64,000 nt of DNA from Paenibacillus sp. PCH8 (GTDB taxonomy: Bacteria > Bacillota > Bacilli > Paenibacillales > Paenibacillaceae). The stretch spans positions 186,001 to 250,000 of the forward strand of contig NZ_PKQK01000003.1 in NCBI RefSeq assembly GCF_002968835.1. The letters are read 5' to 3'. The notes beneath the pieces were generated by a model. It saw only the letters and a program-made list of their open reading frames with translations. It had not been told where the DNA came from and did no database searches. The translations under genes and the position numbers were made by a program. Of the stretch, positions 9,150 through 16,809 are shown piece by piece. Numbering within the stretch: the first letter of the stretch is position 1; every line of letters starts with the position of its first letter.

Positions 9150-9920
9150 ATGAATCCAACAGCAATCGAATTCCATGATGTGAGCAAAACATATTCAGAT
9201 TCCAATGAATTTGCAGTTGATCATGTGAACTTGTCGATAAGTGAAGGGGAGTTTATTACAATCCTCGGCTCCTCTGGATCAGGAAAAACAACTTTATTGA
9301 AGATGGTGAATCGGCTTAACGATCCTTCCCACGGGATTATTAAAATATTTGGGGAGGATATCGCTGGAGTTGATCCTGTAAAACTTAGAAGAAAAATTGG
9401 CTATGTTATTCAGCAAGTAGGCTTGTTCCCCCACATCAATATTGAACAAAATATAGCTACTGTTCCTCGTCTTTTGAAATGGGACAAAAAGAAAATCGAA
9501 GAACGGGTACAAGAATTGTTAGCTTTGGTTGGGTTAGATTCAGAGAACTTCAAACGACGTTATCCTTCACAATTGTCCGGAGGCCAGCAACAGAGAATCG
9601 GTCTTGCACGAGCATTAGCAACCGATCCCAATATTATGCTGCTGGATGAACCCTTTGGGGCCTTGGACGCTATTACGCGCTTAAATCTCCAGGATGAACT
9701 CTTGAAGATTCATGGGGGAATGAAAAAAACCTTTTTGTTTGTGACTCATGATATTAATGAAGCATTCAAGATGGGAACCAGGGTTATGATTATGAATCAG
9801 GGTAAGGTTTGCCAGTTCGATACCCCGAGAGAAATTGTAACTCATCCTGCAGATGATTTTGTGTACTCACTTATTCAGTCTTCGAAGGAGCAAGGACGCT
9901 TCTGGGGGAACTTAACATGA
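9150..9920 (+). CDS. OpuCA-type ABC ATPase without CBS domains
   Basis: A 256-aa ATPase. Walker A GSSGSGKTT, Q-loop VIQQVGLFPH, signature LSGGQQQR, Walker B IMLLDEPFGALD and switch His in FVTHD are all present. ATG 9150 follows AAGGATGG; an in-frame ATG at 9120 overlaps the previous gene. Classical OpuCA carries a tandem CBS module that senses ionic strength. Here the protein ends soon after the nucleotide domain, so osmotic gating would have to work differently or not at all. It overlaps the next permease by ATGA. Confidence 0.9.
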   Translation: MNPTAIEFHDVSKTYSDSNEFAVDHVNLSISEGEFITILGSSGSGKTTLLKMVNRLNDPSHGIIKIFGEDIAGVDPVKLRRKIGYVIQQVGLFPHINIEQNIATVPRLLKWDKKKIEERVQELLALVGLDSENFKRRYPSQLSGGQQQRIGLARALATDPNIMLLDEPFGALDAITRLNLQDELLKIHGGMKKTFLFVTHDINEAFKMGTRVMIMNQGKVCQFDTPREIVTHPADDFVYSLIQSSKEQGRFWGNLT

Positions 9921-10543
9921 TCGACTATGCCATTAAACATCCGGATAAGTTGGTACAAGCATTATTGGAGCATGTGGAGATCCTCATTCTGACCATGCTG
10001 CTCTCTGTGATCATTGCAATCGTTTTAACCATCTTAGCTCTGGCCTCTGATAAGGTATCTAGAACACTCATTTACATGTTTTCAATCTTGTATTCCATTC
10101 CGAGCTTGGCATTGTTTGCAATCATGATCCCTGTGACCGGATTGGGGAAAACGACAGCCATTACCGTGCTCATTGCCTATAACCAATATATTCTTCTACG
10201 TCAGTTCATTGCAGCTTTGAATCATGTTGAACCATCTGTTATTGAAGCTGCTACAGGGGTCGGTATGAGCCGATTTCAGATCTTACTTCAAGTCCAGGTA
10301 CCCTTAGCAATCAAGCCTCTATTTACAGGCCTTCGACTTGCTTCGGTAACAACCATTAGCATGGCAACCATCGCTGCCTTCATTAATGCAGGAGGGCTAG
10401 GTACGATATTGAACGATGGATTACGGACCATGAATATCGATAAAATTTTGTGGGGGGGCTTATTGTCAGCAGGACTTGCCATTGTGACGAACGCAATATT
10501 CATGCTGTTTGAGAAACAAATACATTTGAGATCGGGGAGATAA
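9917..10543 (+). CDS. OpuCD-type ABC permease
   Basis: A 208-aa second membrane subunit. The start overlaps the stop of the ATPase (ATGA), so it is translationally coupled. The coupling loop VIEAATGVGMSRFQILLQVQVP matches that of the first permease, and TISMATIAAFINAGGLG follows. About five membrane helices are present. With the other three genes it completes a heterodimeric importer. Confidence 0.9.
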   Translation: MIDYAIKHPDKLVQALLEHVEILILTMLLSVIIAIVLTILALASDKVSRTLIYMFSILYSIPSLALFAIMIPVTGLGKTTAITVLIAYNQYILLRQFIAALNHVEPSVIEAATGVGMSRFQILLQVQVPLAIKPLFTGLRLASVTTISMATIAAFINAGGLGTILNDGLRTMNIDKILWGGLLSAGLAIVTNAIFMLFEKQIHLRSGR

Positions 10544-10546
10544 ATA

Positions 10547-11545
10547 ATGAAGGCAGTTATATTGGAAAGGGTCTGTACCCCACAAGAACTACAAATAACA
10601 GATGTACCTATTCCTATAGTCAAACCTGGGTGGGTACTTGTAAAAATCAGGGCGTTTGGAATAAATCGCTCCGAAATGTTCACTAGACAGGGGCATTCAC
10701 CGTCCGTTCAATTCCCGCGTATTATTGGGATCGAATGCGTAGGGGAGATTGAAGACCCTTCAGATAGCACATTTATAAAGGGAACGACCGTCGCTTCATT
10801 AATGGGAGGGTTAGGCCGTGCATTTGATGGAAGTTATGCTGAATATGCACTTATACCTTCGGACCAAGTGTATTCTATTCCTAGCGATATGAAATGGACT
10901 GAACTTGCAGCGATACCGGAAATGTATTATACCGCGTATGCATCCTTATTTGAATGTCTTCAATTGACTTCAGGAGAGATGCTACTTATTCGTGGTGGGA
11001 CAAGTTCCGTAGGCTTAGCAGCACTTCAACTAGCTAAGAGTGTAGGAGCAACAGTTATATCAACGACTCGGGACAAAGAGAAATTTGTACTTCTCCAACA
11101 AGCTGGAGCAGACTATGCACTGCTCGATAATGAGCATTTGAGAGAACAGGTGTACGCTATTGCTCCAAATGGGGTAAACAAGGTTCTAGAGTTGGTTGGT
11201 ACAACGACTGTAAAGGAGTCCTTGCAATTCATCTCAGAACGAGGGATTTGTTGCATGTCAGGAATATTAGGAAATGAATGGACTCTTGATGCCTTTGAAC
11301 CTTTAGTGGATATACCCACAGGTGTATATTTCACAGCGTTCATTAGTGAAGTTATCAAAGAAAGTACACTGATCTCTTTATTTGAGCATATCCAAAAACA
11401 CGGTATAGTCCCACCTATTGCCCGAGTCTTTACACTCGGGGAGATTGGAAAGGCACATCTTTTAATGGAAAGCAACACTGCAAACGGTAAGATCGTTATA
11501 TCCAATGACATTTTAGAGACGAATGATAATTTCTCTGCAACCTAA
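10547..11545 (+). CDS. MDR-family zinc-independent NAD(P)H oxidoreductase (quinone oxidoreductase-like)
   Basis: A 332-aa enzyme beginning 3 bp after the ABC permease, so part of that operon. GroES-like N-terminal domain: VKPGWVLVKIRAFGINRSEMFTRQG (no catalytic zinc Cys). The Rossmann part has IRGGTSSVGLAALQLAKSVGA in place of the usual GAAGGVG. ELVGTTTVKESLQF and the end HLLMESNTANGKIVI are family typical. These enzymes reduce quinones or enones with NADPH. Its link to the osmolyte importer and an HxlR regulator suggests a role under electrophile or oxidative stress, which is inference. Confidence 0.87.
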   Translation: MKAVILERVCTPQELQITDVPIPIVKPGWVLVKIRAFGINRSEMFTRQGHSPSVQFPRIIGIECVGEIEDPSDSTFIKGTTVASLMGGLGRAFDGSYAEYALIPSDQVYSIPSDMKWTELAAIPEMYYTAYASLFECLQLTSGEMLLIRGGTSSVGLAALQLAKSVGATVISTTRDKEKFVLLQQAGADYALLDNEHLREQVYAIAPNGVNKVLELVGTTTVKESLQFISERGICCMSGILGNEWTLDAFEPLVDIPTGVYFTAFISEVIKESTLISLFEHIQKHGIVPPIARVFTLGEIGKAHLLMESNTANGKIVISNDILETNDNFSAT

Positions 11546-11556
11546 TGATAAAATAA

Positions 11557-11596
11557 TAGTTACAAAAAGGTTCCTATGCAACATTAAGGTGCCTAC
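11557..11596 (+). promoter_or_regulatory. Shared operator, copy 3
   Basis: TAGTTAC-AAAAA-GGTTCCTA-N11-GGTGCCTAC, the same layout as copies 1 and 2. It lies about 75 bp upstream of the SnoaL-like gene and gives that gene its own member of the putative HxlR regulon. Confidence 0.77.
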
Positions 11597-11669
11597 TTAC
11601 CAATTATCTAAAGTAGAGATAAAATTTAAGTGAGGGTATATGCTCACGAAAATAGAAAGGGGTTTAAAT

Positions 11670-12089
11670 ATGACGATTACAGAAAACAAACAATTGATGT
11701 ATCGTTTCACGAACTTCATTAATACGGCAAGTAAAGAACTTGCTGAAGAATTGATTGCTCCAGATGCTGTTTTTTATGTACCTATGCAAAAAGAACCAAT
11801 GCTTGGTCCAAGTGGTTATCTCTCCATAATTCATATGATGAGATCTGGTTTTTCCGATATACAATGGACTGTTAAGGAGCTGGTAGCAGAAGGGGATCTA
11901 ACAGCAGCTCATTTTGTCATGAAGGGCACACAAGACGGAGTGTTTCTCGGGTTTCCACCAACGGGGAAAAAAATTGAAGTAAAGGCAATGAATTTTTATC
12001 GGATCTCTAATGGACAAATTATTGAAGAGTATGGTCAACCCGATATGCTTGGCTTGCTCCAACAAATAGGGGCAATTCCAAAGGCATAA
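11670..12089 (+). CDS. SnoaL/NTF2-like protein (ester cyclase family)
   Basis: A 139-aa single-domain protein. The family forms an alpha+beta cone. Seen: LAEELIAPDAVFYVPM near the front, AAHFVMKGTQDGVFLGFPPTGKKIEV in the middle and FYRISNGQIIEEYGQPDMLGLLQQIG at the end, all usual SnoaL_2 segments with the late Asp that acts in polyketide cyclases. ATG 11670 is preferred over the upstream ATG because GAAAGGGG precedes it. Its substrate is unknown; operator copy 3 upstream groups it with the HxlR-controlled genes. Confidence 0.85.
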   Translation: MTITENKQLMYRFTNFINTASKELAEELIAPDAVFYVPMQKEPMLGPSGYLSIIHMMRSGFSDIQWTVKELVAEGDLTAAHFVMKGTQDGVFLGFPPTGKKIEVKAMNFYRISNGQIIEEYGQPDMLGLLQQIGAIPKA

Positions 12090-12196
12090 GTAGTCTAAAT
12101 TGTTATTTTATGAGTGACTTGGGAATCAGTGTGATACAGCACTATCAGTACAATGTAAAATAGTACAAACGAAATGGTAAAGAACGTCCAAATGAA

Positions 12197-12249
12197 GAAA
12201 ACCGTATTTTTGACGAGTCATACTCATCAAGAATACGGTTTTCTTTATT
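12197..12249 (+). terminator. Terminator after SnoaL-like gene
   Basis: Perfect 12-bp arms GAAAACCGTATT (12197-12208) and AATACGGTTTTC (12232-12243) with T-rich flank. Likely bidirectional. Confidence 0.8.
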
Positions 12250-12353
12250 TGGAATATCCTTGATACTCCTCTCATTACTGTGAATGGTGGCTAATGCAGG
12301 CTCGCCGGAATGGCAGGATAGATTAAATTAACACTTTTCAACAACCATCTTAG

Positions 12354-12539
12354 TTTACATTTGTAAATTACGCGGTTTAAAAATAAAGAAGGACATTCAG
12401 ATTAACTTAAAAAAAGTTGTTTTTATCGATTAAAACGCCATTAAATGTGCAAATGTAAACAATTTGTAGAGTTTACTATGTTGAAATGTGTGCAATGTAT
12501 CAAAAATACTTTGACAAATGAAAACAAATGGATTATTTT
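12354..12539 (+). promoter_or_regulatory. Promoter/operator region of the GH32 gene
   Basis: A good promoter is seen: TTGACA 12511-12516, 17-nt spacer, TATTTT 12534-12539. Upstream are TTTACA-TT-TGTAAA (12354-12367, palindromic) and GTAAAC-N10-GTTTAC (12455-12476). Both share the GTAAA/TTTAC half, suggesting binding of one repressor, unidentified here. Confidence 0.55.
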
Positions 12540-12597
12540 GTTAGTGAGGAATGTATTTTAAACACATTAAGGCATGTGATCCTATTCGTAAGAAAAA

Positions 12598-14238
12598 ATG
12601 TTTAAATATTACTTTTTTTCAGATTATAAATTGCCTCAAGGGAGAGTGAACAAAATTAAAAAAGTACATTTATCCGGTGAAAATAGTATCAGCAAAGGGC
12701 CAGAAAACAATATTTATAAAAATGAATACAGACCGCAAATACATTATTCACCTAAGGAAAATTGGATGAACGATCCTAACGGAATGGTTTATTACGAAGG
12801 AGAATATCACCTTTTCTACCAACATACACCTCATGATACGCAGCCTGACTTCGGCAGAATGCATTGGGGTCATGCGGTAAGTAATGATTTAGTACATTGG
12901 GCCGAACTTCCACCAGCTATCCCGCCTGGGGAAGATGGAGCGATCTTTTCGGGAAGTGCAGTAGTCGATAAGAACAATACAAGCGGATTCTTCAAGGAAG
13001 CGGGATCAGGATTGGTTGCAATTTATACGAATGATGGCAACAGCGCTCAGCCCGGTAAACCACAGGTTCAAAGCATCGCATACAGCAAAGATAAAGGTCG
13101 AACCTGGTCAAAATACGAAGGTAACCCTGTTTTATTCCCCAAAGAAACGCTAGACTTTCGGGATCCAAAGGTATTCTGGCATGAAGAATCTTCAAACTGG
13201 GTAATGGTTCTTGCTGTAAGAGACCGTGTAGAATTTTACACATCTTCGAATCTTAAAGATTGGTCCTTTGCAAGTGATTTCGGTTCCGATATTCCAGGTA
13301 TCCATCGTGGAATATTCGAATGTCCTGAGGTATTTGAAATCCAAGTGGATGAGGACCCTAATACCACAAAGTGGATTCTGATACTAAGTGTCGGAGATAG
13401 AAATGGCGTAAATCCAAACGATTCAGAACCACCCGCAGGCGGTTCTGGCATGATGTATTTTATTGGTGACTTTGATGGGAATTTTTTTAAACTAGATGAA
13501 ACCTTGGACTCTATTGATACAATCAGATGGATAGATTACGGATCTGACTTTTACGCAGCCGTGACCTGGGATAATATCCCGAATGAGGACGGGCGAAAAA
13601 TTTGGGTCGGCTGGATGAACAATTGGCGTTATGCTTCCACTCTTCCTTCCAAGGAATGGCGTGGCCACATGTCAATCCCACGCGAGATTCAGCTTAGGAC
13701 GTATTCGGAAGGTCTTCGCTTAACTCAAGCACCCGTAACAGAGTTAAATCAACTTAGAAGACCGATTCTGTCTCTGCAAGACATTACGATTAAACCAGAT
13801 ATGAACGTTTTGTCTGCTGTTTCTGCTGCAAAGATTGAAATTATTGCGGAATTTGAAATCGGTACTGCAACAGAATTCGGGTTCAAGGTGCGAAAATCTT
13901 CCTCTTTCGATCAGGAGACAGTCATCGGATATACTGTCTTGAATGAGGAGTTGTTTGTCGACCGGACGAAGTCGAACACCGTTGATTTCCATCCCGATTT
14001 TGCTGCAAAACATAAGGCCCTTATGAAGCCAGAGCATGAAAGGATACAGTTGAGTATCTATGTTGATTGGTCTAGTGTAGAGGTCTTTGGTAACAATGGA
14101 ACAACAATTATTTCAGACATGATTTTCCCGCATTTGGAAAGTAGCGGACTAGAGCTCTATACTCTTGGCGGAGAACTAAAGGTCATATCACTTCAAATCA
14201 ATGATCTCATAAGCATTTGGGGAAATGAGAGTATTTAG
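12598..14238 (+). CDS. GH32 fructosidase (levanase/sucrase type)
   Basis: A 546-aa hydrolase of beta-fructosides such as sucrose, levan or inulin. Catalytic motifs: WMNDPNG (nucleophile Asp), FRDPKV (transition-state Asp) and ECPEVF (acid/base Glu). A five-blade propeller is followed by a C-terminal beta-sandwich ending in SVEVFGNNGTTIISDMIFP. There is no signal peptide or LPXTG, so it is probably cytoplasmic. The start is uncertain: ATG 12598 has a poor ribosome site, and AAGGGAG at about 12638 could serve a start further in. No PTS or transporter gene adjoins it. Confidence 0.9.
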   Translation: MFKYYFFSDYKLPQGRVNKIKKVHLSGENSISKGPENNIYKNEYRPQIHYSPKENWMNDPNGMVYYEGEYHLFYQHTPHDTQPDFGRMHWGHAVSNDLVHWAELPPAIPPGEDGAIFSGSAVVDKNNTSGFFKEAGSGLVAIYTNDGNSAQPGKPQVQSIAYSKDKGRTWSKYEGNPVLFPKETLDFRDPKVFWHEESSNWVMVLAVRDRVEFYTSSNLKDWSFASDFGSDIPGIHRGIFECPEVFEIQVDEDPNTTKWILILSVGDRNGVNPNDSEPPAGGSGMMYFIGDFDGNFFKLDETLDSIDTIRWIDYGSDFYAAVTWDNIPNEDGRKIWVGWMNNWRYASTLPSKEWRGHMSIPREIQLRTYSEGLRLTQAPVTELNQLRRPILSLQDITIKPDMNVLSAVSAAKIEIIAEFEIGTATEFGFKVRKSSSFDQETVIGYTVLNEELFVDRTKSNTVDFHPDFAAKHKALMKPEHERIQLSIYVDWSSVEVFGNNGTTIISDMIFPHLESSGLELYTLGGELKVISLQINDLISIWGNESI

Positions 14239-14313
14239 ATTTTAGCAATGGCTTGATTCGATGAAACGCTGTTTGACACTAAAGTCAAATTCTCTACCTA
14301 AGGGGGTTCCTAA

Positions 14314-15348
14314 TTGCGAGCCAAGATATTACCAATGAAATATCCGGCCATCACCTCGTGGCAATGGCAGGCAAATACGTTTGCCATCCTAGCCAATTAC
14401 CCGCAAGCCAAGCCGTGGATCATGACACATTTCATTCCGCTCCAGCTCACATTGAATAAGGGAAGTTCCTACGTGGACTTCTATCGTACTCCTACCTTTG
14501 AATTTTGTCCTTGGTTACTTCGCCAACATTTAAATCGTCAGTTGGTTCGGCACTTCAACAAGGATATATGTACTTTTCTGATGGAATGTATAGACATGAA
14601 TAATTATATTTATTTGCTACTTGATCAAGCGCAGTTTTTGGATATTGAACTTTCTTTCTCGCATGACTCATTTATTTTTGGGTATGACGAGGAGCGGGGC
14701 ATATTTCATATTGCCGACTTTACATTCAAGGGTAAATACTCGTTTGAGGAAATCCCATTTGAGCAAATGAGACGCGCCTATGAAGGAATCGATGACGAAG
14801 GTGATTGGCTGTATGCGGGGAAGGGAGGCCTTTCTCTGTTACAGCTCAACGACCGAGCAGCGTATGACTTTAATCTAAACTATGTTATCGAGCAACTTGA
14901 GGACTTTTTGAATGGAGAAAGTCCCTCCGACAAATACAGGGAATTGGGCTATATAACGAATCCATGTGTATGGGGGATTAGTGTTTATAAGCAGCTCATT
15001 TTGGAGATGACGCGCATTCGAATTGGACAAAATGCGGAAGATGGACGTCCTTTTCAAGTGATCTATGACCATAAAATCTTGATGCTGGAGCGAATTGACT
15101 TCATGGATCAAGCTGGTCTTCTAGAACAAGGAAAGGAGCTTAAAGTACGTTATCAGTCCATTGCCGATGATGCCCTGATGGCGCGAAATTTGATCGTTAA
15201 ATATTCCCTAACCAAAAACAAAGATACGCTCGATAAAGTGGAAGCCCTAATTAGGCGTATTCAGGCTTGTGAACAAGAGGCGATGGAACTTATGATCCAC
15301 AACTTGAGCCATGCGTCAAATATGGCCCCAACGGGAGGTGATGTCTGA
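14314..15348 (+). CDS. Unknown protein with Cys/His/Asp signature, possible BtrH-like acyl-ACP transferase
   Basis: A 344-aa protein starting at TTG 14314, 7 bases after AAGGGGG. It is a paralogue of the protein at 48855. Both keep a Cys-Pro (Cys 65, FEFCPWL), a His-Asp pair (117-118) and GYD about 5 residues later, with a helical C-terminal half. That order resembles papain-like C39/BtrH folds, where BtrH moves an aminoacyl group from an ACP to an aminoglycoside. The next gene is an ACP whose start overlaps this stop. Function is inference; no clear family name can be given. A short TTTGAC/GTCAAA hairpin (14272-14289) lies upstream. Confidence 0.6.
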   Translation: MRAKILPMKYPAITSWQWQANTFAILANYPQAKPWIMTHFIPLQLTLNKGSSYVDFYRTPTFEFCPWLLRQHLNRQLVRHFNKDICTFLMECIDMNNYIYLLLDQAQFLDIELSFSHDSFIFGYDEERGIFHIADFTFKGKYSFEEIPFEQMRRAYEGIDDEGDWLYAGKGGLSLLQLNDRAAYDFNLNYVIEQLEDFLNGESPSDKYRELGYITNPCVWGISVYKQLILEMTRIRIGQNAEDGRPFQVIYDHKILMLERIDFMDQAGLLEQGKELKVRYQSIADDALMARNLIVKYSLTKNKDTLDKVEALIRRIQACEQEAMELMIHNLSHASNMAPTGGDV

Positions 15349-15617
15349 TGTTGGAAAAACAATCATGTCTGGAACGCATCCAAAACCTTATCCATCAGAA
15401 GATACCTGACTACGATAAACAACGAACAAACGCGAATACATTACTTGCAGAGGTATGGATTCAAATGGATTCTATGCAGATGATTACATTCGTCGTGGAG
15501 CTCGAAACCGAATTCCGACTCGAGCTTCCGGACGAACTGGTGGGAAACATGACTGCCAGTCATTTAACAATCGGAGACCTGGCTGATCTTATTAAAAATT
15601 CTCAGGAACAAGTCTAG
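15348..15617 (+). CDS. Acyl carrier protein 1
   Basis: An 89-aa helical carrier protein. The phosphopantetheine attachment site is Ser 42 in IQMDSMQMITFVVELE, followed by the acidic helix-II residues and FRLELPDELV. ATG 15348 overlaps the previous stop (TGATG), so the two are coupled. As a free-standing carrier beside an ATP-grasp ligase and a putative acyltransferase, it may hold an amino acid or short acyl group, like BtrI in butirosin synthesis. Its 3' end overlaps the convergent deacetylase gene by 26 bp. Confidence 0.85.
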   Translation: MLEKQSCLERIQNLIHQKIPDYDKQRTNANTLLAEVWIQMDSMQMITFVVELETEFRLELPDELVGNMTASHLTIGDLADLIKNSQEQV

Positions 15618-16443
15618 CAAACGGTATTTGCTCCGGTACGCTCATCGCATGCAGTCTGAAGCAATATGTGTTTGGATCGAGCTGAAGTTCCGGCGGATGG
15701 CACGAATGGGCATGCCGAATCACTTGTCTAAGCATCTCCCACCGAGAATTCCATAGAAGACCAATCTGGGAGCGGTACGCTAGAATGGCGGCAGTCTTCT
15801 GCTTTAAACAACATCTTGGAAGTGAATTATAGACTGGGTGAAGGTGGCATGCTAGCTCGATTTCCCATTGCGTATCCTGACCATAGTTTAAATAGGGCAG
15901 ATCTTCGTAGTAGATCAAGCGGGCAGTGACTTCCAATTCAATATTACTTCGTATAGCCTGCTCGGATGCAATTCGCACAATACCATGATCCACATGTCTT
16001 CCGATTGCAAGAGGAATATAGATCCGCTCGTAATCAGTAAGACTGAGGCGTGTCGACAGCACCTCTGCTACCTCAGAAATGACGTCCAACTCAGTCTCGT
16101 AGTTTCCACGGAACAGGTCATCCAGCTTTGTATATGAGGGAGCACCGCTGTGGTCTTTACGATAAATAGATTCCTGCAGGTCCAGATGAATCGTGTCCAC
16201 ACCCAGAAGGCCGCATGCATTAATGTCCTCTTCCCGGCGCACTTTCATTACGTTGGAGCTAAGCCCGAATTTTTTGTGCAGGATGCGGGCAAGTAGAGAT
16301 AGATCTGTACCAGTACCAGTACCAGTGAAGACAGTTGCTACGGTCACCCTCTGACCAGCACGAACAAGCGAATCGATATAATCTCCACAAGAAATAATAG
16401 CATCGTCCAGATGGGCAGAAATAAATAGATAATGGTTATTCAA
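15592..16443 (-). CDS. PIG-L/LmbE-family zinc deacetylase
   Basis: A 283-aa enzyme. The metal-binding motif is AHLDDAIISCG (family form PHPDD or AHPDDE) at about residue 10, with the second motif GRHVDHGIV at about 150. Family members remove N-acetyl groups from GlcNAc conjugates (for example BtrD, MshB). In this cluster, with a glycosyltransferase, it would unmask an amino sugar; that is inference. It is the only gene here on the minus strand, transcribed away from the second ACP. A 20-bp run of three GTACCA repeats encodes Gly-Thr repeats near residue 42. Confidence 0.85.
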   Translation of the reverse strand: MNNHYLFISAHLDDAIISCGDYIDSLVRAGQRVTVATVFTGTGTGTDLSLLARILHKKFGLSSNVMKVRREEDINACGLLGVDTIHLDLQESIYRKDHSGAPSYTKLDDLFRGNYETELDVISEVAEVLSTRLSLTDYERIYIPLAIGRHVDHGIVRIASEQAIRSNIELEVTARLIYYEDLPYLNYGQDTQWEIELACHLHPVYNSLPRCCLKQKTAAILAYRSQIGLLWNSRWEMLRQVIRHAHSCHPPELQLDPNTYCFRLHAMSVPEQIPFARLVPENF

Positions 16444-16559
16444 GGCTTTAAGCCCTCCTTATAAAATTAAACATTTAACTATTATACTATTTATTTGAAT
16501 TAATGTAATAAATATATATAAAATAAATAATAAAACTACTATTTGAAAGGGTGACGTTT
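16444..16559. promoter_or_regulatory. Divergent promoter region
   Basis: An AT-rich spacer between the deacetylase and ACP2 with several TATACT/TATAAA-like boxes on both strands and the ACP2 ribosome site AAAGGG at its end. It probably starts transcription both ways; exact boxes cannot be fixed. Confidence 0.45.
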
Positions 16560-16808
16560 ATGTTTGAAACATTGAAAAAAATTATTGCAACTGTGCTTGA
16601 GGATGACTCGCTTCGTGAAACTCTCACACTGGAAAGCGACTTGATCAACGAGGTCGAATTAGATTCCCTTCAGATGATAACATTTATTCTCGGCGTTGAA
16701 GATGCTTTCGGGGTAGAGATCGTATATGAGGACCTGGATTTGGAGTACCTGCGCTCAATCGAAGCCTTCATGGCTTTCTTGAATCGCATGAATCAAGAGG
16801 TCGTATAG
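16560..16808 (+). CDS. Acyl carrier protein 2
   Basis: An 82-aa carrier. The prosthetic-group Ser 36 lies in ELDSLQMITFILGVEDAFGVEI, followed by an acidic loop and a helix ending FMAFLNRMNQ. Start ATG 16560 follows AAAGGG at 8 bases; an in-frame GTG at 16551 overlaps that site. It differs clearly from ACP1, so the two may carry different groups. The ATP-grasp gene begins one base after its stop, which suggests that ligase loads this carrier. Confidence 0.87.
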   Translation: MFETLKKIIATVLEDDSLRETLTLESDLINEVELDSLQMITFILGVEDAFGVEIVYEDLDLEYLRSIEAFMAFLNRMNQEVV

Positions 16809-16809
16809 T

